Notes: generated by a model from the sequence alone, not told the origin. A stretch of 64,000 nt of DNA from Diplonema japonicum (GCA_964019335.1 OZ025699.1:372001-436000); one strand, 5' to 3'. Shown: positions 40,023-50,043, counted from the first letter of the stretch. Numbers and translations are program-made.

Positions 40023-41069
40023 CTACAGCTTAGCAGCAGTCCCGTTCGAGAGCTTAGTGGCAACGACAACCTTAGTCAGCCCGTGGATGAGATCGAAGGC
40101 GGCATCGACCGTTTCAAAACCCGCCTCCTTGACAACACGCGAAACATTGCTGGGACACAATCCAAGCCCCTCGGTATTAACAGCAACATGCTGAAGCGCC
40201 CACAACGCTGCCGACTTAGGGCCCTGTAAGTCATCGTCCACCATGAAGTCATGCACAACAAGCCGACCGTTCGGCTTCAAAACACGATACGCCTGCTGGT
40301 ACATTGGAAGGAGCATGTCACAGGGGACGGAACCAGATAGGTACGACATAAGCACCAAGTCATGCGAAGATTCAGGAAGCCCCCACGCCGTGAGAGCTGT
40401 TCCTGATTCGTATGTCACGCGGGCCGCCACACTTGCCCCGTACTGAGAGACGATCTCGGCGCCTGTCTCCGCGACCTTAGGAAGCTCTAGAATAGTGGAC
40501 CTGAGGTTTTTGTACCTCATGGCCATTGCGATGCTGAACGCGCCTGAGCCGCCGCCAATGTCCGCAACACAACCAACATCACAGTTAACCTTCTTGAGAA
40601 GCTGCCGTGCAGTCGCCATAGACCCGTTGTGCTGTGCCAATGTGTACTGCCTGGCCTCTTTGGCATTGTTAAACCATGTCTCGTAGGTAGGCCCTGTTCC
40701 TGTAGACACTGTTTTACCGAGGTCTGCCATGTGGGTGTAGAACTGACGGCCGACCTGGAGGCGGAGATAGTCCCCGTAGAAATGCTTGCTGGACCTTACT
40801 AGGAAGGATGTGGTTGATGAGTGGAGGGTGTATCTACCGTTGTTGTCCCTGTGGATTAGCTTGGTGCTGGTCAGTGCTGTGAGGAGTGTCTGCAGCCTCG
40901 GGGCGTCGATTTTCAACGCCTTTTGAATATCCTTCACAGTGGGCTTTTCCTTGCTGTTGTGGATCGCATCGAACAGGCCGAGCTCTAATGCTGCAAAGAG
41001 TGCCTGCGAGGCCATGAAACCATAAGCAATATCCTCGATGCTGATTGGCACTTCATTGCTTGACGACAT
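40023..41069 (-). CDS. SAM-dependent O-methyltransferase (ASMT/COMT-like)
   Basis: A 348-aa enzyme of the plant-type/acetylserotonin O-methyltransferase family. Residues about 1-95 form the winged-helix dimerisation domain (GFMASQALFAALELGLFDAI). The Rossmann methyltransferase domain has the SAM-binding motif DIGGGSGAFS and later motifs ILELPKV and LKPNGRLVVHDFMVDD. Where most relatives have the catalytic base in an HDW motif, this one reads SYLSGS, so the usual His appears to be missing and either the substrate or the mechanism may differ. The substrate cannot be inferred. It stands alone between a pseudo-cyclase and a retroelement tail. Confidence 0.85.
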   Translation of the reverse strand: MSSSNEVPISIEDIAYGFMASQALFAALELGLFDAIHNSKEKPTVKDIQKALKIDAPRLQTLLTALTSTKLIHRDNNGRYTLHSSTTSFLVRSSKHFYGDYLRLQVGRQFYTHMADLGKTVSTGTGPTYETWFNNAKEARQYTLAQHNGSMATARQLLKKVNCDVGCVADIGGGSGAFSIAMAMRYKNLRSTILELPKVAETGAEIVSQYGASVAARVTYESGTALTAWGLPESSHDLVLMSYLSGSVPCDMLLPMYQQAYRVLKPNGRLVVHDFMVDDDLQGPKSAALWALQHVAVNTEGLGLCPSNVSRVVKEAGFETVDAAFDLIHGLTKVVVATKLSNGTAAKL

Positions 41070-41179
41070 TATTATTTTTCCTTTCCCGCCCCCCCTTTTT
41101 TTTTTCTTTTTTGAGGAAACGCTGACAAATATATAAAAAGAAAAAAGAAAACTACAAAGTGCAGGACAAAGAAAAATAT

Positions 41180-41815
41180 ATATGAGTTAAAGGAAGTCTT
41201 TGTGAGACGCCCCCTTGTTCTCATCTTCTACCTGCACCTATCCCCTTTCAGCAGCGGTTTCTCCTCCTTTGGTGGTCTTGCCGGCCTTCTCCCCAGCCTG
41301 GCCGCTCTTTCTCTTCGTTCTCTCGCCCATTGTCCTTTCAACGCCTCTAGGTCTTGCTTGGTCTTCGGTGATGCAAATATCGCCCTCCTGTTCCATCCGA
41401 TCACCGCCTTTGTCCTCCCGATGGATCGTAGTGTGTGCACCCTTGTGCTCGGCTCAGCTGGGAAGGCCCTCCTTCCTTTCACCTTCTTCAGTACCCTCCC
41501 TAGCTCCCATGTGTGCCAGATCTTCTTCATCAGTCCATGCAATCTCCTCGCTTTCTGCTGTACTTCTGCGAGATCCCCCAGCTTCCCTCCAAGGGTCTTC
41601 CCGGTCACGTTCTCGAAATCCAGTGCCAGCTCCACCGTCGACACTGACGTGTTCCTGCTGCCTGCATACCAGCGCAGTTGCCGCATCCACCTCAGCACCT
41701 CCTTCGTGTACTCCCGTAGGACATCCCCTGCCGGTAGCTTGCCGAAGTCCTTGTCCGACGGTACTGGGTGTTCTTGACCTTGTGTGTTCTCCTGCCATAT
41801 ATTATGTGTAAGAAG
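41180..41815 (-). mobile_element. 5'-truncated retroelement tail, third copy
   Basis: The minus frame (stop at 41228) carries HNIWQENTQGQEHPVPSD, VLRWMRQLRWYAG, TVELALDFENVTGK and IGWNRRAIFASPKTKQDL, homologous to copies at 14, 26 and 50 kb but clearly a different family (about half of residues shared). It ends KPLLKGDRCR and then a hairpin GTCTCACAAAGAC and TCCTTTAACTCATATATA. Same 3' end as the remnants at 10.2 and 20.9 kb. Confidence 0.85.
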
Positions 41816-41894
41816 TAAATGGGACCTCGGTTTGTAAATATGAAATGTCTTTTTCTTGCACGGAACAGGCAGAAGTAAAAAAAGAAGAAGAAGT

Positions 41895-41975
41895 GTCGTA
41901 CTTTTGTTTGTGCACAGCCGGGGGGGGTTAACCTGTAGAAGGATAAGCCCAACAATGCTACCGCTACTCTTTTTA
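41895..41975 (-). repeat. Interspersed hairpin repeat, third family
   Basis: Shares TTTGTGCACAGCC and GGATAAGCCCAACAATGCTA with 25603-25700, with an internal G run. Confidence 0.55.
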
Positions 41976-42467
41976 GCCCTGCACACCCTTCGGACGACGT
42001 GTTCCTTCAGTTTTCTAAGCAACTGAAACTCACGGTGTGGGATGGACCAAAGAGAAACACCAAAGGGACTGTTAAGATGTAGTAGGACGTCGAAAGGCTT
42101 GCGTCGTTGTTCGGTCGCGGGTGGCCGGAACCTTTAACATGGTGCGTCTCCAGACAGACAGTGGTAGGTGAGGAAGACTTCGCTGGCGGTCACGATACTC
42201 AATCAGTGCGACGCATCCTTCCATGCCCGGAAGGAAGGCGGGTCATCTGCGGTAGTGTAATGACTTGACGTGCAAACAAACGCTATCTAACCAGAGGAGC
42301 TCCGTCGGATAATAGGGATGCTGCATTGTGTGGTTTTCATGATTGACATCTCAGCCATCCACCCCTAGGGGGTATTCGAAACTGCTAGGATGCCAGTGAA
42401 ATACTGATGCCCAGTGAAAAAAATACTTCACGGCATAGAAATGCCGAAGGAACGTAACCTTTTGGTT
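41976..42467. other. Spacer downstream of cyclase 4
   Basis: The part from 42363 to 42467 repeats the 3' flank of cyclase 5 (44573-44678), with GGGGGTATTCGAAACTGCTA and the ATGCCGAAGGAACGTAAC stretch. The rest (42040-42360) has no recognisable gene or repeat. Confidence 0.6.
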
Positions 42468-44552
42468 TCACTCTGACAGACCAAAAACATTTGTCATCGT
42501 AAAATCCGCCTTGCACACAGAATAGATACCCCACTCGTCCATTGTTCTTACTTTGGTGCATTGTACATCCTGCACACCCTTGCACTCCTCTGCAGTGGTC
42601 CCGTAAAGACAGAAGGCCCCCTCCGCCCTCGCAGCCGAGCACAGATCCGAGCACACCTCGACACACTCACCCAATACTGTCACAAACTTCTGCCGTGCCC
42701 CTCCGACCGTCCCGTACCTGACTTCGCTCGTCGCCAGCCCGATGTGGAGGTCATGTTCCTTGTCGCTGTTCTTCATTGCACCCCACAGCATCCCAACAAA
42801 GGCAAGGGAGTTCTCCACATGTGTTGTGCAGGAACGTGATGTGTTCCACCCAACAGCGACCCTGCTCCCCTGCAGAGACACGATCACCCCGTGCGACCTC
42901 CCCGTGCACATCGCGATCCGGGAAAGCATCTCGTTCACGAAGAGTGTCCCTTCCATAACCTGCTGCATTGCCACCTTGATGTTGACGATGCCCATCGTTG
43001 CTGACACGGAGTGCTGGAGCCTTGTGTTCTGAATAGGGCTGTTGCACATGTTCTCGCCGGCCACGCTGCTGTGTGCCGAAGCACTCCTGTCCTCCCTTTT
43101 CAGGCCCACCTGCGACTCGACAAACCTCCTCCTCCCCTCTAGAGCTTTTGGCAGAAGCAGATTTGATGTCACTGGTTCCGCCATCCCCTTCAGGACCGTC
43201 TCCCCCATCGGAAGAACACAGACAGATTCCCAATCAAATCCTACCTCCCCCAACACCTCAGGAGTCACAGCCACAGCTCCCCCGACACACACCCCTTCCA
43301 TCCGAGCCGCCTTGTTCACTGTCCCCCCGAAGTAGTCGTACCTCCCAGTCAGTGTGTTCAACTGAACATCAACATCACCACAGTGTACCCCAACACGGAC
43401 ACGAAGCCCACACCACGGACCATCGCTGTCCAAAGCAAGGTGTTCCAAAGCCAGCAGTGCAGAAGGCCACACAGCAGAGACAAGCCCCTCTTGAACAGAG
43501 AGCCCAAAGGAAACAGCATCAGAAGAGCTCTCAAAGGCGACCATGAAGGCATCACCAATGGTCTTCACCTCGTAACCGTTGTGCTCGGAAATACAACCCC
43601 GCATCACTGTGTTGTGCACACGAAGACCCTCCTTCATCCCCTCAGGGCACGCCTCCCATGTTGCCGTCGAGCCTTGGATGTCGGTGAAGACGATGGCGGC
43701 ATGGCCTGACTCCCTTCCAGGTGCGGGGACATCTTCCTTGACACCTCCTGGTTGGTCAACGAAGAGGGCATCAGGGAGGTAAGGGCGGTAGATGTGGAGG
43801 TTGTTGAGGATGTCGGTGAAGGCGGCATGGAGGGGAGGGGGGAGAGGAGAGGTACAGATGATGGACTCTGCCTCAGTAAGATCGAAGTGGGAGAGGGCGG
43901 AGGCGATCCGCTCTGTGGCGCTGATGACGGAGTGCATCTTCATGTGCTCATTGTGAAGGTCGTGGGAGAAGCCACGGGTGAAGTAGAAGTCCAAATAAAA
44001 GATGAGAAACTGAACGGTGAGGAGAGCAAAGGCGTCGAGGAAACTTCTAGAACAGGGGAGCTCTTTACAATCATAAAACTCACGACGCTCTGCTTGGGAA
44101 GGGAGGTAGGACAAGTCGAAGAGGCCGAAGCGAAAGATTGACTCAGACATGATCAGCAGAAGGTACAAAGTCAACAGAGCAAGTATAAGCACGACGAATC
44201 GCCTCCGCAATCTAAGGACAAGACAGAGATCAAGGAAGATGACGAACACGGGCCACTTCATCTGCTGACCGGTTGCTATGTTTTCTACATCTCCTATGAG
44301 AAACACAACGCATAGGAAGAAGATACAGCCCTCTGTGAAGGAGGCTCGTATCTTCTTCTCGACAGCCACCTGAATAACCATTGCAAACGAAACCAGAACG
44401 ATCCCTGCCCATTGCGCGGATCTGAACCAATGTATAGAATAACTAAAGTCGAGAACTGTGACTATCCCACCTAGGCTTCCACCGATAAAGATGATCTTCT
44501 TCCCGAAGGCAGCGGACCTGCTATCGTTGCCGAGCACCAGCCAATCAAGCAT
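42468..44552 (-). CDS. Receptor-type adenylate cyclase with tandem CHDs (paralogue 4)
   Basis: First gene of the right-hand subfamily, which begins MLDWLVL instead of M(I/V)FKHVILP. 694 aa. Six membrane segments, a loop with YDCKELPC, a linker (HMKMHSVISATERIASALSHFDL), then YRPYLPDALF and a catalytic domain with all six key residues (FTDI, EVKTIGDAF, YDYFGGTVN, KAARM). The second cyclase domain is degenerate. The catalytic region is nearly identical in DNA to the left-cluster genes 30 kb away although the membrane domains share only general features. Tail ends FTMTNVFGLSE. ATG at 44552 follows a CCTACAG acceptor by 12 bases; upstream in-frame residues come from duplicated flank. Confidence 0.92.
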   Translation of the reverse strand: MLDWLVLGNDSRSAAFGKKIIFIGGSLGGIVTVLDFSYSIHWFRSAQWAGIVLVSFAMVIQVAVEKKIRASFTEGCIFFLCVVFLIGDVENIATGQQMKWPVFVIFLDLCLVLRLRRRFVVLILALLTLYLLLIMSESIFRFGLFDLSYLPSQAERREFYDCKELPCSRSFLDAFALLTVQFLIFYLDFYFTRGFSHDLHNEHMKMHSVISATERIASALSHFDLTEAESIICTSPLPPPLHAAFTDILNNLHIYRPYLPDALFVDQPGGVKEDVPAPGRESGHAAIVFTDIQGSTATWEACPEGMKEGLRVHNTVMRGCISEHNGYEVKTIGDAFMVAFESSSDAVSFGLSVQEGLVSAVWPSALLALEHLALDSDGPWCGLRVRVGVHCGDVDVQLNTLTGRYDYFGGTVNKAARMEGVCVGGAVAVTPEVLGEVGFDWESVCVLPMGETVLKGMAEPVTSNLLLPKALEGRRRFVESQVGLKREDRSASAHSSVAGENMCNSPIQNTRLQHSVSATMGIVNIKVAMQQVMEGTLFVNEMLSRIAMCTGRSHGVIVSLQGSRVAVGWNTSRSCTTHVENSLAFVGMLWGAMKNSDKEHDLHIGLATSEVRYGTVGGARQKFVTVLGECVEVCSDLCSAARAEGAFCLYGTTAEECKGVQDVQCTKVRTMDEWGIYSVCKADFTMTNVFGLSE

Positions 44553-44678
44553 CTTTCCGATTACCTGTAGGGTGGGGTAGGGGGTATTCGAAACTGCTAG
44601 GATACCAGTGAAATACTGATGCCCAGTTAAAAAATACTTCACGGCATAGAAATGCCGAAGGAACGTAACCTTTTGGTT

Positions 44679-46772
44679 TCACTCTGATAGACCAAAAACA
44701 ATGGTCATCGTAAAATCCTCCTTGCACACATAATAGATACCCCACTCGTCCATTGTTCTTAATTTGGTGCATGGAACACCCTGCACACCCTTGCACTCTT
44801 CTGCAGTGGTCCCGTAAAGACAGAAGGCCCCCTCCGCCCTCGCAGCCGAGCACAGATCCGAGCACACCTCGACACACTCACCCAATACTGTCACAAACTT
44901 CTGCCGTGCCCCTCCGACCGTCCCGTACCTGACTTCGCTCGTCGCCAGCCCGATGTGGAGGTCACGTTCCTTGTCGCTGTTCTTCATTGCACCCCACAGC
45001 ATCCCAACAAAGGCAAGGGAGTTCTCCACATGTGTTGTGCAGGAACGTGATGTGTTCCACCCAACAGCGACCCTGCTCCCCTGCAGAGACACGATCACCC
45101 CGTGAGACCTCCCCGTGCACATCGCGATCCGGGAAAGCATCTCGTTCACGAAGAGTGTCCCTTCTATCGCCTGCTGCATTGCCACTTTGATGTTGACGAT
45201 GCCCATCGTTGCTGACACGGAGTGCTGGAGGCCTTTCATTGAAGAGCTGTCCATGCTCCCATTCATGCTCATGCTGCCATGCATCGCAACGTTTTCAGCA
45301 TTTCTCCTATCCCCCTGCTTCAAACCAATCTGCGACTCGACAAACCTCCTCCTCCCCTCTAGACCTTTTGGCAGAAGCAGATTTGATGTCACTGGTTCCG
45401 CCATCCCCTTCAGGACCGTCTCCCCCATCGGAAGAACACAGACAGATTCCCAGTCCGGTTTTGCCTCCTCCAACACCTCAGGAGTCACAGCCACAGCTCC
45501 CCCGACACACACCCCTTCCATCCGAGCCGCCTTGTTCACTGTCCCCCCGAAGTAGTCGTACCTCCCAGTCAGTGTGTTCAACTGAACATCAACATCACCA
45601 CAGTGTACCCCAACACGGACACGAAGCCCACACCACGGACCATCGCTGTCCAAAGCAAGGTGTTCCAAAGCCAGCAGTTCAGAAGGCCACACAGCAGAGA
45701 CAAGCCCCTCTTGAACAGAGAGCCCAAAGGAAACAGCATCAGAAGAGCTCTCAAAGGCGACCATGAAGGCATCACCAATGGTCTTCACCTCGTAACCGTT
45801 GTGCTCGGAAATACAACCCCGCATCACTGTGTTGTGCACACGAAGACCCTCCTTCATCCCCTCAGGGCACGCCTCCCATGTTGCCGTCGAGCCTTGGATG
45901 TCGGTGAAGACGATGGCGGCATGGCCTGAGTTGCTACCGGGTGCGGTGTCGCACGTGGGATGCTTCGAGGTCACTTCAACGAAGAGGGCATCAGGGAGGT
46001 AAGGGCGGTAGATGTGGAGGTTGTTGAGGATGTCGGTGAAGGCGGCATGGAGGGGAGGGGGGAGAGGAGAGGTACTGATGACGGACGCCGCTTCGTTGAG
46101 GTCGAAGTGGGAGAGGGCGGAGGCGATCCGCTCTGTGGCGCTGATGACGGAGTGCATCTTCATGTGCTCATTGTGAAGGCCGTGGGAGAAGCCACGGGTG
46201 AAGTAGAAGTCCAAATAGAAAACGATAAGCTGAGAGACGAGAAGAGCAAAGGAGTCGAGGAAACTTCTAGAACAGGGGAGCTCTTTGCAATCATAAAACT
46301 CACGACGCTCTGCTTGGGAAGGGAGGTAGGACAAGTCGAAGAGGCCGAAGCGAAGGAACGACTCAGACATGATCAGCAGAAGGTACAAAGTCAACACAGC
46401 AAGTATAAGCACGACGAATCGCCCACGCAATCTAAGGACAAGACAGAGGTCTACAAGAAGCACAAACGTCGGCCACTCCGCCTGCGATCCGACCGCCATC
46501 TTCTCGAGGTCTCTGAGACAAAATAGAATGCTCAAGGAAAAGAGACAACCCTCTACAAAATAGGTACGGATCTTCCTCTCAACAGCCACTTGAACTGCTA
46601 TTGCAAACGAAATCAGGATGACCACTACCAATTGCAAGAACTTAAACCAGTGAACAAGAGGATCTAGCTCGAGGAACATGGAGGCCCCACCTAGGCTTCC
46701 GCCGACAAAGAGGATCTTCTTCCCGAAGGCGGTGACCCTGTCATCTTCGCTGAGCACCAGCCAATCAAGCAT
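44679..46772 (-). CDS. Receptor-type adenylate cyclase with tandem CHDs (paralogue 5)
   Basis: A 697-aa tandem duplicate of paralogue 4 (start MLDWLVLSEDDRVTAFGKK). Same order of six membrane segments, YDCKELPC loop, linker, active catalytic domain and degenerate second domain. Only about 126 bp separate its stop from the start of paralogue 4, and that spacer is itself duplicated downstream of paralogue 4, so the duplication unit was about 2.2 kb. The spacer between the two cyclase domains carries an MHGSMSMNGSMDSSS stretch not found in paralogue 4. Start ATG follows GTTAGGAG. Probably co-transcribed with its neighbours and separated by trans-splicing (inference from Euglenozoan biology). Confidence 0.92.
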   Translation of the reverse strand: MLDWLVLSEDDRVTAFGKKILFVGGSLGGASMFLELDPLVHWFKFLQLVVVILISFAIAVQVAVERKIRTYFVEGCLFSLSILFCLRDLEKMAVGSQAEWPTFVLLVDLCLVLRLRGRFVVLILAVLTLYLLLIMSESFLRFGLFDLSYLPSQAERREFYDCKELPCSRSFLDSFALLVSQLIVFYLDFYFTRGFSHGLHNEHMKMHSVISATERIASALSHFDLNEAASVISTSPLPPPLHAAFTDILNNLHIYRPYLPDALFVEVTSKHPTCDTAPGSNSGHAAIVFTDIQGSTATWEACPEGMKEGLRVHNTVMRGCISEHNGYEVKTIGDAFMVAFESSSDAVSFGLSVQEGLVSAVWPSELLALEHLALDSDGPWCGLRVRVGVHCGDVDVQLNTLTGRYDYFGGTVNKAARMEGVCVGGAVAVTPEVLEEAKPDWESVCVLPMGETVLKGMAEPVTSNLLLPKGLEGRRRFVESQIGLKQGDRRNAENVAMHGSMSMNGSMDSSSMKGLQHSVSATMGIVNIKVAMQQAIEGTLFVNEMLSRIAMCTGRSHGVIVSLQGSRVAVGWNTSRSCTTHVENSLAFVGMLWGAMKNSDKERDLHIGLATSEVRYGTVGGARQKFVTVLGECVEVCSDLCSAARAEGAFCLYGTTAEECKGVQGVPCTKLRTMDEWGIYYVCKEDFTMTIVFGLSE

Positions 46773-46832
46773 CTCCTAACTACACCTGGAAGGATATGTG
46801 GACATAATGAGAAAAGGCATGAAATCGAAGAA

Positions 46833-46891
<59 letters not shown>

Positions 46892-47215
46892 CCACCTCCT
46901 CTTGGTCTAGCCAGACCGACCCCACCCAGCTGGGCTGTGTGGAGCCAACGGAAGTGTGTTGAGACGTTCGTGCTTTCGTGTCGGCCTGTGTTATTGTTCT
47001 AGCACCTTTGTGACATGGGTATTCTCTTTCCACAGTTGGCTAATGGCTTTTTTTTTTTTTTTTCCTCCTTTGGTTGCCAGTCCTCGGGATTTTTTTTTTT
47101 TTTTTTTTTTTTTTATTATATTGATGCACATGGGGTAAGAGGGTTGTTTGGAATATAAGATAATAGGTTCTTGTAAAAGAGCCCAACACAAGATTTCCAC
47201 TATAGACTCCTTCCT
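46773..47215. repeat. Spacer with long T runs
   Basis: Includes an (AT)n stretch and about 39 T at 46847-46886, plus two further T runs near 47048 and 47090. No gene. Confidence 0.8.
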
Positions 47216-47650
47216 TCACCAACACGGCTCGAAACACACATCTTCTTGTGCCCTGTTTAGCTCTTCAAACTTCTCGAAATTCCCTGCGAAAAGCTCTCGG
47301 TATGTCTCCTTGACACCCGTTTTTTTCCAGAAGAGGAGGTGGCTCGCCAGTACCTTTTTTCTCACCAGTGACTTCACGATGTCTATGCTGGTCTTCTGTT
47401 CGTGGGCAACTGCCCGGCAGGTCTCCTTCGCCTTCTTGTCCGCCATCTCGTTCCATTTGAAACCGCAGTGACTTGGTACGTACTGTATGACCACTTTGTG
47501 GCCCACCAGAACTCTCACCGTAACCATTCCGTACCTCGCTCGTCGCCGGCGATCGGATCAGAGTTCTTCCCATAGAACGCACAGAGACTAACGACGGTCT
47601 TCGGGAAAACACTTCGTTCATCATCCCATCGTCTCTGCCTACCATGGTGT
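47216..47650 (-). pseudogene. Cyclase remnant split by RNase H retroelement fragment
   Basis: On the minus strand, about 47640-47528 resembles the second cyclase domain (MMNEVFSR, then PATSEVRNG, compare VVNEVLSR and VATSEVRHG). From about 47527 to 47265 an unrelated frame encodes an RNase H end: VIQYVPSHCGFKWNEMADKK, with the H...N...D pattern of retroelement RNase H, then a helical tail. The frame then returns to cyclase-like AQEDVCFEPCW (compare VDVCFELCSKA). So an RNase H fragment appears inserted inside a decayed cyclase copy. Neither part is functional. Confidence 0.65.
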
Positions 47651-47939
47651 CATGGCTGATGCGACATAATGCAGGGCCGTGGCTACAAGTTGTTAGAACA
47701 CCCCACCTATTGCCACCTGTAGTTATAGTAAGAAATTGAGAAGGGGGGCAAAAAGCGGGAAAAAAGAAAGGCCACAATGATTCAGTGTGTTGAGATCGCC
47801 CAGAGAACTAGGGAAGCCTACGGCATGTAAACGCCGATGGATCATGAAGAACTAAACCCCACTGGTGAGGCTTTCTTCCCGTTCCCCCTTTTCTTTTTTT
47901 TTTTTTTTTCTCCCTTTCTTTTTCCTTTTATTTTTGGTT
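47651..47939. other. Spacer downstream of cyclase 6
   Basis: Contains a T run near 47890-47910. No gene recognised. Confidence 0.5.
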
Positions 47940-50039
47940 TCATTTTGACAGATCAAAGACACTTGTCATCATAACATCCTCCTTGCACACAGAATAGATA
48001 CCCCACTCGTCCATTGTTCTTACTTTGGTGCATGGAACACCCTGCACACCCTTGCACTCCTCTGCAGTGGTCCCGTAAAGACAGAAGGCCCCCTCCGCCC
48101 TCGCAGCCGAGCACAGATCCGAGCACACCTCGACACACTCACCCAATACTGTCACAAACTTCTGCCGTGCCCCTCCGACCGTCCCGTACCTGACTTCGCT
48201 CGTCGCCAGCCCGATGTGGAGGTCATGTTCCTTGTCGCTGTTCTTCATTGCACCCCACAGCATCCCAACAAAGGCAAGGGAGTTCTCCACATGTGTTGTG
48301 CAGGAACGTGATGTGTTCCACCCAACAGCGACCCTGCTCCCCTGCAGAGACACGATCACCCCGTGAGACCTCTCCGTGCACATCACGATCCGGGAAAGCA
48401 ACGCATTGACGAAGAGTGTCACCTCCATAACCTGCTGCATTGCCTCTCCCATGTTGACGATGCCCATCGTTGCTGACACGGAGCGCTGGAGCCTTGTGCT
48501 TCGTGATGCCATGCTCTCGCTGCCTACGCTGCCGTGTATCGATGTATTGTAGTCGGTGTTGTCAGCTATCTTCCTGTCCTCCCTTTTCAGGCCCATTTGC
48601 GACTCGACAAACCTCCTCCTCCCCTCTAGAGCTTTTGGCAGAAGCAAGAACGCTGCCACCGGTTCCGCCACACCCTTCAGGACCGTCTCCCCCATCGGAA
48701 GAACACAGACAGACTCCAAATCCAGTTCCGCCTCCTCCAACACCTCAGGAGTCACAGCCACAGCTCCCCCGACACACACCCCTTCCATCCGAGCCGCCTT
48801 GTTCACTGTCCCCCCGAAGTAGTCGTACCTCCCAGTCAGTGTGTTCAACTGAACATCAACATCACCACAGTGTACCCCAACACGGACACGAAGCCCACAC
48901 CACGGACCATCGCTGTCCAAAGCAAGGTGTTCCAAAGCCAGCAGTTCAGAAGGCCACACAGCAGAGACAAGCCCCTCTTGAACAGAGAGCCCAAAGGAAA
49001 CAGCATCAGAAGAGCTCTCAAAGGCGACCATGAAGGCATCACCAATGGTCTTCACCTCGTAACCGTTGTGCTTGGAAATGCACTCCCGCATCACTGTGTT
49101 GTGCACACGAAGACCCTCCTTCATCCCCTCAGGGCACGCCTCCCATGTTGCCGTCGAGCCTTGGATGTCGGTGAAGACGATGGCGGAACGGCCTGATTCC
49201 CTTCCAGGTGCGGGGACATCTTCCTTGACACCTCCTGGTTGGTCAACGAAAAGGGCATCAGGGAGGTAAGGGCGGTAGATGTGGAGGTTGTTGAGGATGT
49301 CGGTGAAGGCGGCATGGAGGGGAGGGGGGAGAGGAGAGGTACAGATGACGGACTCTGCCTCAGTGAGGTCGAAGTGGGAGAGGGCGGAGGCGATCCGCTC
49401 TGTGGCGCTGATGACGGAGCGCATCTTCTGGTGCTCGGTCTGCACATCGCGCGCAAACCCACGGGTGAAGTAGAAGTCAAGGAATATTATGGCAAACTGC
49501 CACAGGAGATTCCTAATAAGATCACCTACATCTCTGCGGCAGGGAAGCTCGTTGCAGTTGCATGCTGACTCACGACGCTCATCTTGCGAAGGGAGGTAGG
49601 ACAAGTCGTAGAGCCCGAACCGAAAGGCGCTTTCAAATGTATGAAGCACCAACATAATTGAGAGGAGCATCAACACGTTCCGAGTGACGCGCCTGTCCAG
49701 CTTGAGCACTAAACAGACATCAACGACGAGGACGAAAGTAGGCCACATGGGGTCGTTGCCCTCTGCTATGTAATGTATGTCGTCAGCCAAGAAGAAAAAC
49801 GTAAAGCAGTAGATGCAGAATTCCACCAACAGAAGGCGGAGTTTTCGCTCCCAGCAGAGCAGCGCCAGGACGGACAAGTTGATGGTCGCACAAAGAGCCA
49901 CTGGTACCACCTCGACAGAATTTGAAGTGGGGATCCTAACCGAGTACAACACACCACCTATTAATCCGCAGAAGAAAACTATTTTTTTGCTGAAGGCCTC
50001 TATCCTGTCATCGCCGGCTTGCACTAACCATTCGAGCAT
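47940..50039 (-). CDS. Receptor-type adenylate cyclase with tandem CHDs (paralogue 6)
   Basis: 699 aa, starting MLEWLVQAGDDRIEAFSKK. The membrane half is the most diverged of the right subfamily (loop CNCNELPC), while the linker after segment 6 and the catalytic domain match paralogues 4 and 5 closely, including the VDQPGGVKEDVPAPGRES spacer shared exactly with paralogue 4. All six catalytic residues are present in domain 1; domain 2 is degenerate. The ATG at 50039 is preferred because the upstream in-frame extension is a poly-Lys stretch read from homopolymer. Last of the array before a retroelement. Confidence 0.92.
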   Translation of the reverse strand: MLEWLVQAGDDRIEAFSKKIVFFCGLIGGVLYSVRIPTSNSVEVVPVALCATINLSVLALLCWERKLRLLLVEFCIYCFTFFFLADDIHYIAEGNDPMWPTFVLVVDVCLVLKLDRRVTRNVLMLLSIMLVLHTFESAFRFGLYDLSYLPSQDERRESACNCNELPCRRDVGDLIRNLLWQFAIIFLDFYFTRGFARDVQTEHQKMRSVISATERIASALSHFDLTEAESVICTSPLPPPLHAAFTDILNNLHIYRPYLPDALFVDQPGGVKEDVPAPGRESGRSAIVFTDIQGSTATWEACPEGMKEGLRVHNTVMRECISKHNGYEVKTIGDAFMVAFESSSDAVSFGLSVQEGLVSAVWPSELLALEHLALDSDGPWCGLRVRVGVHCGDVDVQLNTLTGRYDYFGGTVNKAARMEGVCVGGAVAVTPEVLEEAELDLESVCVLPMGETVLKGVAEPVAAFLLLPKALEGRRRFVESQMGLKREDRKIADNTDYNTSIHGSVGSESMASRSTRLQRSVSATMGIVNMGEAMQQVMEVTLFVNALLSRIVMCTERSHGVIVSLQGSRVAVGWNTSRSCTTHVENSLAFVGMLWGAMKNSDKEHDLHIGLATSEVRYGTVGGARQKFVTVLGECVEVCSDLCSAARAEGAFCLYGTTAEECKGVQGVPCTKVRTMDEWGIYSVCKEDVMMTSVFDLSK

Positions 50040-50043
50040 TGTG

